DNA of 64,000 nucleotides, taken from an uncultured Muribaculaceae bacterium. GTDB lineage: Bacteria > Bacteroidota > Bacteroidia > Bacteroidales > Muribaculaceae. A program made the position numbers and the translations under genes. Shown here piece after piece: positions 8,513-16,963 of the stretch (the first letter of the stretch is position 1; every line of letters begins with the position of its first letter). The notes beneath the pieces are model-generated. The model ran no database searches. It was not told the origin of the DNA and saw only the letters and a program-made list of their open reading frames with translations. Location: positions 69,073-133,072 of the forward strand of contig CAKUMB010000005.1 of assembly GCA_934667475.1 (NCBI GenBank), given 5' to 3'.

Positions 8513-9112
8513 TTAGTCGAAACTCACGGTGGGAGCCTTGTCGGCGCCAGCCTGAGCTTCGAAATATGCCTTGCTTTCAAATCCGAACGCTCCTGCCAGC
8601 ATGCTTGCCGGGAAGCGCTTGATGGACACGTTGTAGTCCTGCGCCACGGTGTTAAACTTGTTGCGCTCCACCGCTATGCGGTTTTCAGTGCCCTCGAGCT
8701 GTGCCTGCAGGGTCTGGAAATTGGTGTTGGCCTTGAGGTCGGGATATGCCTCGTGCACTGCCAGCAGACGCGACAGCGCATTGCCAAGCTGGCCTTGTGC
8801 CTGCTGGAACTGCTTTAGCGAGGCCTCGTCGAGTTTCGATGGGTCGATGTGGATTTGTGTGGCTTTGGTGCGGGCCTCGGTCACGTCTTGCAGGGTTTGC
8901 TTCTCGTGCTTGGCATAGCCTTTCACGGTGGCCACCAGGTTGGGCACCAGGTCGGCGCGGCGCTGATACACGTTTTCCACTTGCGCCCATTGCGCTTCCA
9001 CAGCCTGCTGCTTGGTCACAAGGCCGTTGTAGGTGCTCATCACCCATCCTGCCACAGCAAGCACCACCAGCACCACTGCGCCAATGGCCATAAGGCATCC
9101 TTTACTTTTCAT
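8513..9112 (-). CDS. LemA family membrane protein
   Basis: 199 residues. One N-terminal membrane helix (about residues 8-26, 'MAIGAVVLVVLAVAGWVMS') precedes a long alpha-helical domain with the family hallmark 'YNGLVTKQQAVEAQWAQVENVYQRRADLVPNLVATVKGYAKHE' (shown in part: WAQVENVYQRRADLVPNLV). First gene of the operon with two TPM proteins. LemA proteins are widespread and exposed to the periplasm, with no agreed function. Confidence 0.93.
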   Translation of the reverse strand: MKSKGCLMAIGAVVLVVLAVAGWVMSTYNGLVTKQQAVEAQWAQVENVYQRRADLVPNLVATVKGYAKHEKQTLQDVTEARTKATQIHIDPSKLDEASLKQFQQAQGQLGNALSRLLAVHEAYPDLKANTNFQTLQAQLEGTENRIAVERNKFNTVAQDYNVSIKRFPASMLAGAFGFESKAYFEAQAGADKAPTVSFD

Positions 9113-9484
9113 AGCTGAAATCTGTTTGTTTTCTTGTGAATAATAAATTTGTTGTTTTTAATGTGTGCCACACTCGTTGTGGCTGCGCACGCTTGCGTGC
9201 TTACATGTGTGTATGCTGCAACAATTGTGCCAGCCAGCAGCGTGGTGCGATTCTATTCAATTTCCAAAATTAGGCACAAAAAGCCTGATATGCAATTTTT
9301 AACAAATTATAAATGTGAAAAATCGTTACAATCTTCTCTGTGTGGCGGCAAAAGATACATAAGTTAACCAAAAATGACAAAATCACCATTTTTTGCGCAG
9401 TTTAGAACACCGTGCCCTAACTTTGCACCCAGCTACAAGCGGTAAAAACATATATATAATTTTTCCATTTTTACTCTGAAGAAT
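9113..9484. promoter_or_regulatory. Divergent promoter region of lemA (minus) and the FadL-type gene (plus)
   Basis: No gene is supported here. TAATTTTG on the minus strand (9265-9272) would drive lemA with a leader of about 145 bases. TAACTTTG on the plus strand (9418-9425) would drive the porin gene at 9485 with a leader of about 53 bases. Confidence 0.55.
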
Positions 9485-10807
9485 ATGAAAAAAGCAACAT
9501 TTATAGCAGCTGCCGCCCTGTGCGGCTTTGCGGCCCAGGCAGGTGGCATCCTCACCAACACCAACCAGAGCGCGGCCTTCCTGCGCATGGTGGCGCGCGG
9601 CGCCTCGCAGGAAATCGACGCCGTTTATTCCAACCCTGCCGGCACTGCATTCATGCCCGACGGCTGGCAACTGTCGGCCACCATACAGAGCGTGTATCAA
9701 ACCCGCAACATCGAGTCGACTTTCGCCCTCTATCCCGAGGGCACTCGCACCTACGAGGGCAAGGCTTCGGTGCCTGCGCTGCCGTCGGTGTATGCCGCCT
9801 ACAAGAAGGGCTCGTGGGGCATAAACGGATTCTTCGGCATTGTGGGTGGTGGCGGCAAGGCCTCGTTTGACGACGGCCTGCCCATGTTCGACTCCAAGGT
9901 GATGGCCGGCCTCTATGCGCAGAGCCACGGCACCATCACACCCGACAAATATGACATCAACTCGGCCGTGTCGGGTCGCCAATACATCTATGGAGCCCAG
10001 CTTGGCGCCAGCTACCGCATCAATGAGCACCTGGGTGTGTTTGCAGGCGGCCGCATGGCATACTTCTCGGGCAACTACAGCGGCTATGTTGAGGCCAGCC
10101 TGAAGTCGGCCGACCAGACTCTGCTCAACCTTGAGCTCGACTGCGACCAAAGCGGATGGGGCATCACCCCGATTCTGGGCATCAACTACAATGTGGCCGG
10201 TCTCACGCTGGCTGCGAAATATGAGTTCAAGACCAGTCTCAACATTGCAAACAAAACTAAGAAAAACAGCGACCCCGAGGGCGCACTGGCCGACTTCAAA
10301 GACGGTGTGAACACGCCCAGCGACATCCCGTCGATGCTCAGCGTGGCAGTGGGCTACAAATTCACTCCGCGCCTGCGTGCCACACTGGAATATCACTTCT
10401 ACGACGACAAGCATGCCGGCATGGCTCATGTGGATGGCGGCACTGAGGGCAAGGAGAAGGCCCTGACCCACGGCACAAGCGAGTTTCTGGCCGGTGCCGA
10501 GTTTGACGTCAACAAGCTTATCACCGTCAGCGCCGGCGCCCAGCGCACCGACTACGGCTTGAGCGACGGATTCCAGACCAACACCGCCTTCTCGTGCGAC
10601 AGCTGGAGCGTGGGTCTGGGTGCCGCTCTTAACCTCAGCAGCAAGGTGAAACTCAACGTGGGATACTTCTGGACCATGTATGACGACTACACCAAGAATG
10701 TGGCTGCTTCGGCCACTGGCGGCTACAACGGCACCACCATGGCAGGCAAGGACGTGTATTCGCGCACCAACAAGGTGTTTGGCGTGGGCGTTGACTACAA
10801 GTTCTAA
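9485..10807 (+). CDS. OmpP1/FadL-family outer membrane transport protein
   Basis: 440 residues. A signal peptide (MKKATFIAAAALCGFAAQAGG) is followed directly by the family's N-terminal signature: 'GILTNTNQSAAFLRMVARGAS', then 'AVYSNPAGTAFMPDGWQLS', which forms the hatch in FadL. The rest is a run of amphipathic beta strands ending in aromatic 'GVGVDYKF', as expected for a 14-strand barrel closed by a C-terminal phenylalanine. The family imports long-chain fatty acids or other hydrophobic compounds; the substrate here is unknown. It is a single gene between its own promoter (9418) and terminator (10916). Confidence 0.9.
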   Translation: MKKATFIAAAALCGFAAQAGGILTNTNQSAAFLRMVARGASQEIDAVYSNPAGTAFMPDGWQLSATIQSVYQTRNIESTFALYPEGTRTYEGKASVPALPSVYAAYKKGSWGINGFFGIVGGGGKASFDDGLPMFDSKVMAGLYAQSHGTITPDKYDINSAVSGRQYIYGAQLGASYRINEHLGVFAGGRMAYFSGNYSGYVEASLKSADQTLLNLELDCDQSGWGITPILGINYNVAGLTLAAKYEFKTSLNIANKTKKNSDPEGALADFKDGVNTPSDIPSMLSVAVGYKFTPRLRATLEYHFYDDKHAGMAHVDGGTEGKEKALTHGTSEFLAGAEFDVNKLITVSAGAQRTDYGLSDGFQTNTAFSCDSWSVGLGAALNLSSKVKLNVGYFWTMYDDYTKNVAASATGGYNGTTMAGKDVYSRTNKVFGVGVDYKF

Positions 10808-10915
10808 ATTGCGGCGCACACAAAAGATTATGCATCACATCAAATCATATATTGACAAGTAATTAAGACAATACTTTTCGTTCACTCACACACATTAGGT
10901 ATTAACACACACTGG

Positions 10916-10948
10916 CCGGGCCGGACTCCGTGAGGAGTTCCGGCCCGG
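10916..10948 (+). terminator. Hairpin after the FadL-type gene
   Basis: GC-rich inverted repeat (10916-10929 and 10934-10948) with a GTGA loop, 110 bases after the stop. The following T-run is weak (TTGCTTATAGTT), so the call is moderate. Confidence 0.65.
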
Positions 10949-11265
10949 TTGCTTATAGTTGTAAATTGTTTTGTCCAGACGCTTGCCTTAGTGCATATGG
11001 CGGGCAAATTGAGACACCTGCCTTATGGACTGATTGTCTCCATTGTCTCCATTGTCGATATTTCTCTCGATATAATAGCCCATGGATGTAAAATGCGTTG
11101 ATTGTTTGCTGCGAAGATGATAAAAAAGTGCTCAAATCCGAGAAAAAACTACCATAAATGATAGTGGAAGGCGGTGCAATGAAGCTTTGTGCAGAAAATG
11201 TTGGCAAATTGTAGTAATTTTGTGCTGGTTTAATAATGAGGAAGATCAACAAAACATACAACATA
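10949..11265 (+). promoter_or_regulatory. Intergenic region with short tandem repeat and promoter for M6 protease 1
   Basis: TAATTTTG at 11215-11222 is the likely -7 element for the protease gene at 11266. At 11033-11056 the 9-base unit ATTGTCTCC occurs 2.7 times in tandem. No gene is supported; the long antisense frame at 10953-11381 reads back into the protease gene and looks like a shadow. Confidence 0.5.
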
Positions 11266-13506
11266 ATGAAACAGATGATTACATTGGCCCTGTGCCTGCT
11301 GTGCGCACTGCGCATGATGGCAGTTCCGGCCGACCCAACACCCGTAACGGTGACGCAGCCCGACGGCTCGCAGCTGACCATCGCACTGCATGGCGATGAG
11401 TTTTACCACTTTACCACCACAGCCGACGGCTACACAGTGGTGCGCAGTCAGGCTGGCGGATACACCTATGCTGCGCTCGACGCTGCTGGTCGCCTCACAG
11501 CCACAACCACTATGGCCCACAATCCCGAGCAGCGCACCAAGGCTGAGCGTGCCCTCCTCGGCCAGACGGTTAAATACCTGAGGTCGGCGGCTGCTGTGGC
11601 CGATTCGCGCGCACGCCGCGCCAGCGTGCGGGGCAGCCACCGTATCAAGCCCATAGATTACAGTAAGTTCCGCGGACTGGTGGTTCTTGTCAACTTCAAG
11701 AACAAGAAGTTTAAGCGCAGCGATGCGGCCGATTTCTATAACAAAATGCTCAACCAGCCCAACTACAAGGGATACGTCAACGAAGACGGCACCGAGAACC
11801 CCTATGGCAAGTACACTGGCAGCGTGCGCGACTACTATTACGACAACTCAATGGGCAAGTTCGCCCCCCACTTCGATGTGGTGGGCCCCGTGGAGGTGGA
11901 TTACGACAGCACCGACATGCATGGTTCCGGCACCGATGCGCGCAGCATCCTGGCCGAGGCTGTGGGCAAGCTCGGCTCAAGCGTCAACCTTGCCGACTAT
12001 GACACCGACGGCGACGGCGTGGTCGACATGGTATACTTTATAGTGGCTGGCCACGGAGCCAACGTGAGCGGCAACGACGGCAACCTGCTGTGGCCGCACA
12101 AGTGGCAGTTTGTGAACCAGCGACAGGACAATAAGTGGCTTGGCCTGTATGCCTGCTCCACTGAGATGCAAGGCTCGCAAAAGACCGAGATTCTCGACGG
12201 CATTGGCACCATTTGCCACGAGTTCAGCCATGTGCTGGGCCTGCCCGACTTGTATGACACCAACTATGAGGTCGATGGACAAAGCAATGACCCCGGACCG
12301 TGGGATGTGATGGCCAGCGGCAGCTACCTTAACCGCAGCCGCACCCCGTGTGGCTACTCGGCATGGGAGCGCTACACGCTGGGATTCATGAACCCCACGC
12401 GTATCGATGCCGACCAGACCTACACACTCAACCCCTTGAATACCGACAACGAAGCCTGCATACTGCCCTCGCTCGACAGCCGTGAGTTTTTCATGCTCGA
12501 AAACCGCCAGCGCCACGAGTGGGACGCCTATCTGCCATGGCACGGAATGATTGTGGTGCGCGTCGACAGCACCGAGGAGTGGGGCAACCGTGTCAACACT
12601 GACCCCAAACACAACCACTACGAGTTGCTGCGGGCCGGCGGCATCTATCGTGGCACGCTGACTGGTGACCCATTCCCAGGCACTTCGGGTGTGAGGTCAA
12701 TCACCAGTTTCACCACCCCCAGCCTGTGTCAGTGGAATGGTGCGCAAAACCCGCGCGTCATCATCAACATTGCCGAAAACGATGGCGTCATCACATTCAA
12801 CTCCCAGCGCACTTCCGAGCTGACGACGTATGTGGAGACGTTTGAGCAGATGGCCGAGGGTACAGCAGGCACGGGGGTTAAGGGCACATTTGGTGACATA
12901 GACTTCACCCGCTGCCAGGTGGCCGCACCCGACAGCGCCATGTGCCGCGGCAAGCATGCCGTGAAGATGGCCGTGCCGTCGGCCTTGGCATTCTCTATGC
13001 CAAAGTCAGCCAACGCTTATCTGTTGACGGCTTGTGTGTTCAACCAATCGTCGAGTGTGGCTAAATTCATGCTTGAATACATGTGCGATGGCGACACGGT
13101 GTGGACGCGCGACGTCAATTCCATTGAAATCGGCGCCAAAACCGATGGTCAGCTGCGTTGGTCATTGAGTCGGCAGGACCTGACGAAACTGCGCATAATG
13201 CAAGTGGCTGGCAGCCAGAAGGTGGGTACATATCTCGACGACATCACTGTGTATGGCACCGTGCCGGCTGGAATAGAGACCATAGCCGCCACAACCACCC
13301 CGAGCGGCTTTGCTGCGTCGCCATGCGGCCTTAATGTGCTGGTGACCGGGGCGGTGGCCGGCAGCCGCGTCACCCTGTATGCAATAAGCGGAGCCGTGGT
13401 GGGCACTGCCACTGCCGACGACGGCGGCCACGCCACCCTGCCGGCCCCGTCACGCGGATTCTATGTGGTGGCCAGTCAGGGCCAGGCCTCCAAAGTGCGC
13501 CTGTAA
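11266..13506 (+). CDS. Secreted M6-family metalloprotease 1 with C-terminal sorting-like domain
   Basis: 746 residues. Layout: signal peptide (to about 20), an N-terminal domain beginning 'VPADPTPVTVTQPDGSQLTI', an M6 (immune inhibitor A-like) peptidase domain with the zinc site 'HEFSHVLGLPDLYD' (H318, E319, H322), a beta-rich module (about 520-665), and a 75-residue C-terminal domain ending 'GFYVVASQGQASKVRL'. M6 proteases are zinc endopeptidases that cut extracellular proteins. The ATG at 11266 is chosen over one at 11236 because it aligns with the start of the paralogue at 25935. The last domain resembles type IX secretion sorting domains (inference). It is a single gene with its own promoter. 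Confidence 0.9.
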   Translation: MKQMITLALCLLCALRMMAVPADPTPVTVTQPDGSQLTIALHGDEFYHFTTTADGYTVVRSQAGGYTYAALDAAGRLTATTTMAHNPEQRTKAERALLGQTVKYLRSAAAVADSRARRASVRGSHRIKPIDYSKFRGLVVLVNFKNKKFKRSDAADFYNKMLNQPNYKGYVNEDGTENPYGKYTGSVRDYYYDNSMGKFAPHFDVVGPVEVDYDSTDMHGSGTDARSILAEAVGKLGSSVNLADYDTDGDGVVDMVYFIVAGHGANVSGNDGNLLWPHKWQFVNQRQDNKWLGLYACSTEMQGSQKTEILDGIGTICHEFSHVLGLPDLYDTNYEVDGQSNDPGPWDVMASGSYLNRSRTPCGYSAWERYTLGFMNPTRIDADQTYTLNPLNTDNEACILPSLDSREFFMLENRQRHEWDAYLPWHGMIVVRVDSTEEWGNRVNTDPKHNHYELLRAGGIYRGTLTGDPFPGTSGVRSITSFTTPSLCQWNGAQNPRVIINIAENDGVITFNSQRTSELTTYVETFEQMAEGTAGTGVKGTFGDIDFTRCQVAAPDSAMCRGKHAVKMAVPSALAFSMPKSANAYLLTACVFNQSSSVAKFMLEYMCDGDTVWTRDVNSIEIGAKTDGQLRWSLSRQDLTKLRIMQVAGSQKVGTYLDDITVYGTVPAGIETIAATTTPSGFAASPCGLNVLVTGAVAGSRVTLYAISGAVVGTATADDGGHATLPAPSRGFYVVASQGQASKVRL

Positions 13507-13596
13507 TTCACAGGCGCTGCCGCCAAAATGCAGCTGAAATGCACGAGCGGCGGCAATTATTGGCAGCGCGGAGCAATGAATGTGACAAAAAAAGCG

Positions 13597-13604
13597 TAAC
13601 TTTG
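13597..13604 (+). promoter_or_regulatory. tRNA-Arg promoter, -7 element
   Basis: TAACTTTG lies 43 bases ahead of the tRNA, giving a transcription start near 13611. Confidence 0.6.
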
Positions 13605-13647
13605 CAGCCGCTATAAGTGTGCGCCACTTGTGGCGGTACAGCGGTTT

Positions 13648-13719
13648 GCCCCCGTAGTTCAACGGATAGAACGTGGGTTTCCTAAACCTAAGATCAGAGT
13701 TCGATTCTCTGCGGGGGTA
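13648..13719 (+). tRNA. tRNA-Arg (anticodon CCT)
   Basis: The cloverleaf is complete: acceptor arms GCCCCCG and CGGGGGT (the first pair is G-T), D arm GTTC/GAAC, anticodon loop TTCCTAA with CCT at its centre, T arm CAGAG-TTCGATT-CTCTG, discriminator A at 13719. CCA is not encoded. It reads AGG codons. Confidence 0.95.
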
Positions 13720-13771
13720 CAATTCTTTATAAGATAATCAACCAGCGCAAGCAAAAGGAGTAACAGGATAC

Positions 13772-14257
13772 ATGCGTAAAGTGAGTGCAGGCATAGTGGC
13801 TTACCGCTTTAGTGAAGGCGGCCACATCGAGGTGCTGCTCGGCCATCCGGGTGGCCCAGTGTGGGCACACCGCGACCGTGGCTGCTGGTCGATTCCCAAG
13901 GGAGAGTTCGATCCGCTTGAGGAGACTCCGCTCGATGCCGCCCGCCGCGAGTTTGCCGAGGAAACGGGCTACAGCGTTAACGGCAAGTTCATCGAGCTTG
14001 GTTCTGCACGGCTCAAAAGCGGTAAAGAGGTGTATGCCTTTGGACTGGAATGTGGCAATCTTGACGCGAGTCAAGCCCACAGCAACATGTTTGAAATGGA
14101 GTGGCCACCCCACTCTGGCCAGCATGTCAGTTTTCCGGAACTTGACAGAATAGGCTGGTTTGGCCTGGCCGAGGCGCTGATTAAGATTCTGCCTGGCCAG
14201 CAGCAGTTCATCAGCGAGCTCAAAGCCCGTCTTGAGGCCGGTGGCGGTGAGGCCTGA
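13772..14257 (+). CDS. Nudix hydrolase
   Basis: 161 residues. The Nudix box is complete in 'GEFDPLEETPLDAARREFAEETGY' (shown by its key residues G, E, then REFAEETGY), which binds the metal that cleaves a nucleoside diphosphate linked to another group. The N-terminus 'VSAGIVAYRF' and 'GCWSIPKGE' resemble the Nudix proteins of about 150-160 residues often annotated as diadenosine or NTP pyrophosphohydrolases. Substrate not determinable. It follows tRNA-Arg by 52 bases and precedes the symporter by 104 bases; the three could share one transcript. Confidence 0.88.
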   Translation: MRKVSAGIVAYRFSEGGHIEVLLGHPGGPVWAHRDRGCWSIPKGEFDPLEETPLDAARREFAEETGYSVNGKFIELGSARLKSGKEVYAFGLECGNLDASQAHSNMFEMEWPPHSGQHVSFPELDRIGWFGLAEALIKILPGQQQFISELKARLEAGGGEA

Positions 14258-14361
14258 AATGCGTTGCGCCCCCGCGTGACGGCAGGTGCTATACGCAACT
14301 ACACATATATATATTCTAACGCAATAACACAGAATTAAAAAATCACATACATTTTTAAGAC

Positions 14362-15729
14362 ATGAACGAGATTCTCGACAGCATAGCCAACTGGCTCGTG
14401 GAGGCAAGCGACTTCGTTTGCGGCTATCCAGAGTTTTTTCTGCTCATAGGCGGCGGACTGTTTTTATTCATCTACTCGGGTGCCGTGTCGATCAGGCGTC
14501 TGCCATGGTCGCTGCGTGCACTGCGTCAGAAGCAGGCCAAGCAAAGCGGTAAGGAGACAGGCCAGATAAGCTCGCTTCAGGCCCTGCTCAGCGCCATCGC
14601 GGCTACCGTGGGCATGGGCAACATTGCCGGTGTGGCCATCGCCCTCACCGTTGGCGGTCCCGGCGTGATATTCTGGATGTGGGTGAGCGCCATTGTGGGC
14701 ATGTCCACCAAGTTTTTCGAGGGCACGCTGGCCATTCTCTACAAAGGCCGCGACGCCAATGGCGAGCCCCAGGGCGGCCCCATGTATATGATCATGCAGG
14801 GCCTCGGCCCCAAGTGGAAGCCCATGGCCTACGCCTTTGCCATATTCGGCCTTGTGGGCACGCTGTGCTTTATGCAGGCCAACCAGCTTGTGGAGTCGGT
14901 GACCACAGTGTTCACAACACCGGCCGGCATCGACAACACCGTGGGCCTGCGCTTTTTCATGGGAGTGGTGATAGTGCTCATTGTGGGCTCGGTGATTTTG
15001 GGCGGCATCAGCCGCATCGCCAAGTTGGCCACGCGCATTGTGCCAATCATGGTGGCGCTCTATATGCTGCTGGTGGTGGTGATAATGGTGCTCAACTACG
15101 ACAAGCTGCCCGCCATATTCGCCTCGATATTCCGTGAGGCATTCAGCATGAAGGCTGGCTTCGGGGCCTTTGCCTTTGTTGCGCTCACCGGCGCACGCCG
15201 CGCCGCCTACGTCAACGAGGCCGGTATTGGTACAGCCTCGATGATGCACGGAGCCTCGCGCAACACCGACCCCATCAAGGAGGGCCTTATTGCCATGATA
15301 GCCCCGCTCATCGACTCGGGCGTGGTGTGCACACTCACGGCCATCCCCATTCTCATTGCCGGCAACTACGCCGGCCTGGGCGGCGATGTGAAAGGCCTTT
15401 ACGTGGCGCTTGGCTCGTTTGGCCAACTGCTGCCCGGAGTGGGGCAGTATCTGCTCATGGCCATTGTGTTTTTCTTCGCATTTTCCACCATGTTCTCCTA
15501 CAGCTACTATGGCCAGAAGTGCTCCAACTTTCTTTTCGGTCCGAAATATGTGAAGTATTACAACTACTACTATCTGGTGATGATAATAGTGGCGGCAGTG
15601 ATTCCGCTGAAGACGCTGGTGAGCGTAATGGACCTCTCGTTTGCCCTGATGGCGCTCTGCACCATGACCACCCTGATAGCCCTAAGCCCCAAAGTGAAGG
15701 CCCTGATGGCCGACTACTTCAAGAAATAA
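14362..15729 (+). CDS. Alanine/glycine:cation symporter (AGCS family)
   Basis: 455 residues with about ten hydrophobic membrane segments. Family signatures are clear: 'SLQALLSAIAATVGMGNIAGVA', 'GGPGVIFWMWVSAIVGMSTKFFEGTLA', 'GGPMYMI', and the late 'AFSTMFSYSYYGQKC'. AGCS proteins bring alanine or glycine into the cell with sodium or protons. The start ATG at 14362 gives the usual amphipathic N-terminus before the first helix. It ends at a terminator at 15780. Confidence 0.93.
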   Translation: MNEILDSIANWLVEASDFVCGYPEFFLLIGGGLFLFIYSGAVSIRRLPWSLRALRQKQAKQSGKETGQISSLQALLSAIAATVGMGNIAGVAIALTVGGPGVIFWMWVSAIVGMSTKFFEGTLAILYKGRDANGEPQGGPMYMIMQGLGPKWKPMAYAFAIFGLVGTLCFMQANQLVESVTTVFTTPAGIDNTVGLRFFMGVVIVLIVGSVILGGISRIAKLATRIVPIMVALYMLLVVVIMVLNYDKLPAIFASIFREAFSMKAGFGAFAFVALTGARRAAYVNEAGIGTASMMHGASRNTDPIKEGLIAMIAPLIDSGVVCTLTAIPILIAGNYAGLGGDVKGLYVALGSFGQLLPGVGQYLLMAIVFFFAFSTMFSYSYYGQKCSNFLFGPKYVKYYNYYYLVMIIVAAVIPLKTLVSVMDLSFALMALCTMTTLIALSPKVKALMADYFKK

Positions 15730-15779
15730 CATGCCACCGCACGCCCCAGCGCGTGCGCTTAGCTTCATGCATAGCATAT

Positions 15780-15811
15780 AGCCGCGGCCGCCAAAAGCAG
15801 TCGCGGCTTTT
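15780..15811 (+). terminator. Terminator of the symporter gene
   Basis: AGCCGCG (15780-15786) pairs with CGCGGCT (15802-15808), followed by a short T-run. Confidence 0.6.
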
Positions 15812-16094
15812 CATGTCTGGTTGGCCGGTTGTCGGGTTGAGGTGTGCCGAGGCACATACTTTATGCACCGGGCAGGCAGTCGGTGCATTTCCAGGCTTGG
15901 GCGTTTCGGAGAAATGGCATCGCTGTGTTGGTGAAACTCGTTTGAGCAACTATTTTATGTAATAATGGTAATTTTTTGTAAGTATATTTTGCATTTTGTA
16001 AAACAATTATTATATTTGCAATGAAAAGAATTGAAACTCATAACAAGGATAATTAAATTAAAAAAGTAAATTTTCTCATACTCTAAAAATGATT
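15812..16094 (+). promoter_or_regulatory. Gene-free AT-rich stretch with an orphan promoter at 16011-16018
   Basis: From about 15950 the sequence becomes very AT-rich. TATATTTG at 16011-16018 is an ideal plus-strand -7 element with TTTTG about 20 bases upstream. What follows looks like a gene leader but leads only into the hairpin at 16095-16126 and then into genes on the opposite strand. See findings. Confidence 0.4.
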
Positions 16095-16126
16095 GCGGAG
16101 GCCGTTTTGTGAAAAACGGCCTCCGC
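16095..16126 (-). terminator. Terminator of the GH25 pair
   Basis: A perfect 14-base inverted repeat (16095-16108 and 16113-16126) with a 4-base loop. On the minus strand a T-run (TTTTT at 16089-16085) follows, 25 bases after the stop of the second GH25 gene. Confidence 0.75.
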
Positions 16127-16150
16127 TGCATATCGTCGTAGTGTGTGTGG

Positions 16151-16912
16151 TCAGATGGCGGGGTGGGGCGGCATGGCTATCTCGTCGAGCCACGCGCCGT
16201 TGCGGTAGTGGCACAAGTCCACATAGGCGTCGATGCCCGGAATTATGCCCGACTGTGAAAACTGCCACACGGTGTAGCTGCCGTTCCAACTCACTTCGGG
16301 CTCTTGGTCGTTGTATCGGCCTATATACAGCGGGTAGCTGTTGAACGACGGGGCCAGCCAGCGGTTGTAGAATGCCATGGTGCTGTATATCATGGGCTGC
16401 ACCCCGTAGTGCTCCTTCACCAGGCGGGCAAATGCGGCTACACTGTCCACCAGCTGGTTGCGGCTCCAATTGCCGCGGTGCTCCACATCAATCATCGGTA
16501 TCAGGTCCTGGCTGCTGAGCGCGGCCAGATTGCTGAAGTTGCGAAACTGTGCGCTCACACTCGAAGTGGTGGTGAAGTAGTGGTAGCTGCCCACCAGCAG
16601 ACCGTGGCGGCGCGCCATGGTCACGTTGTAGCCGTAGTGTGGCGAGCTGTAGGTGGCGCCCTCGGTGGCTTTGATATAAACAAAGCGTATCGACTTGTCG
16701 GCCGTCACCTTGCCCCAGTCGATGTCGCCCTGGTGGCTCGAGATGTCGATGCCGTCGTAGGGTGCAGTGGTGTCGCGCGGGGCAATGTGCACCGCCGCCG
16801 CAGTGGTAGGCTGGCTGCGGCGGCCGCACGATGCGGTAGCCGTCACTGCCAGCGCCAGCGCCGTCAGCGCCGCGCAGTGCAGTTGTGTGGTGTGCCTGCT
16901 GTGGTGGTTCAT
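16151..16912 (-). CDS. GH25 lysozyme-like lipoprotein
   Basis: 253 residues. The N-terminus has a hydrophobic stretch ending in a lipobox-like 'TASC' (Cys29), so it is probably a lipoprotein. The glycoside hydrolase 25 domain runs from about residue 52 to the end: 'YDGIDISSHQGDIDWGKV', 'FVYIKATEGATY', the catalytic DxE in 'LIPMIDVEHRG', and 'YTVWQFSQSGIIPGIDAYVDLCHY'. GH25 enzymes cut the muramic acid-glucosamine bond of peptidoglycan. Second gene of a minus-strand pair with a GH25 paralogue, 51 bases downstream of it. Confidence 0.9.
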   Translation of the reverse strand: MNHHSRHTTQLHCAALTALALAVTATASCGRRSQPTTAAAVHIAPRDTTAPYDGIDISSHQGDIDWGKVTADKSIRFVYIKATEGATYSSPHYGYNVTMARRHGLLVGSYHYFTTTSSVSAQFRNFSNLAALSSQDLIPMIDVEHRGNWSRNQLVDSVAAFARLVKEHYGVQPMIYSTMAFYNRWLAPSFNSYPLYIGRYNDQEPEVSWNGSYTVWQFSQSGIIPGIDAYVDLCHYRNGAWLDEIAMPPHPAI

Positions 16913-16963
16913 TGCTCTATTGTGCTGTGTGGGTGTGTGTCTGGCCTTGCCCGCCGCGTGCCG

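Noticed and set aside
10953..11381. 142-codon minus-strand frame in the region before M6 protease 1
   Set aside because: Part of it is the complement of the protease signal peptide region, it has no domain, and the rest crosses the promoter and tandem repeat.
15327..15962. 211-codon plus-strand frame overlapping the symporter end
   Set aside because: It is an out-of-frame shadow of the symporter gene that continues past its terminator.
16021..16056. 11-codon ORF directly after the orphan promoter
   Set aside because: Its ATG lies before the predicted transcription start, so it could not be translated from that promoter.
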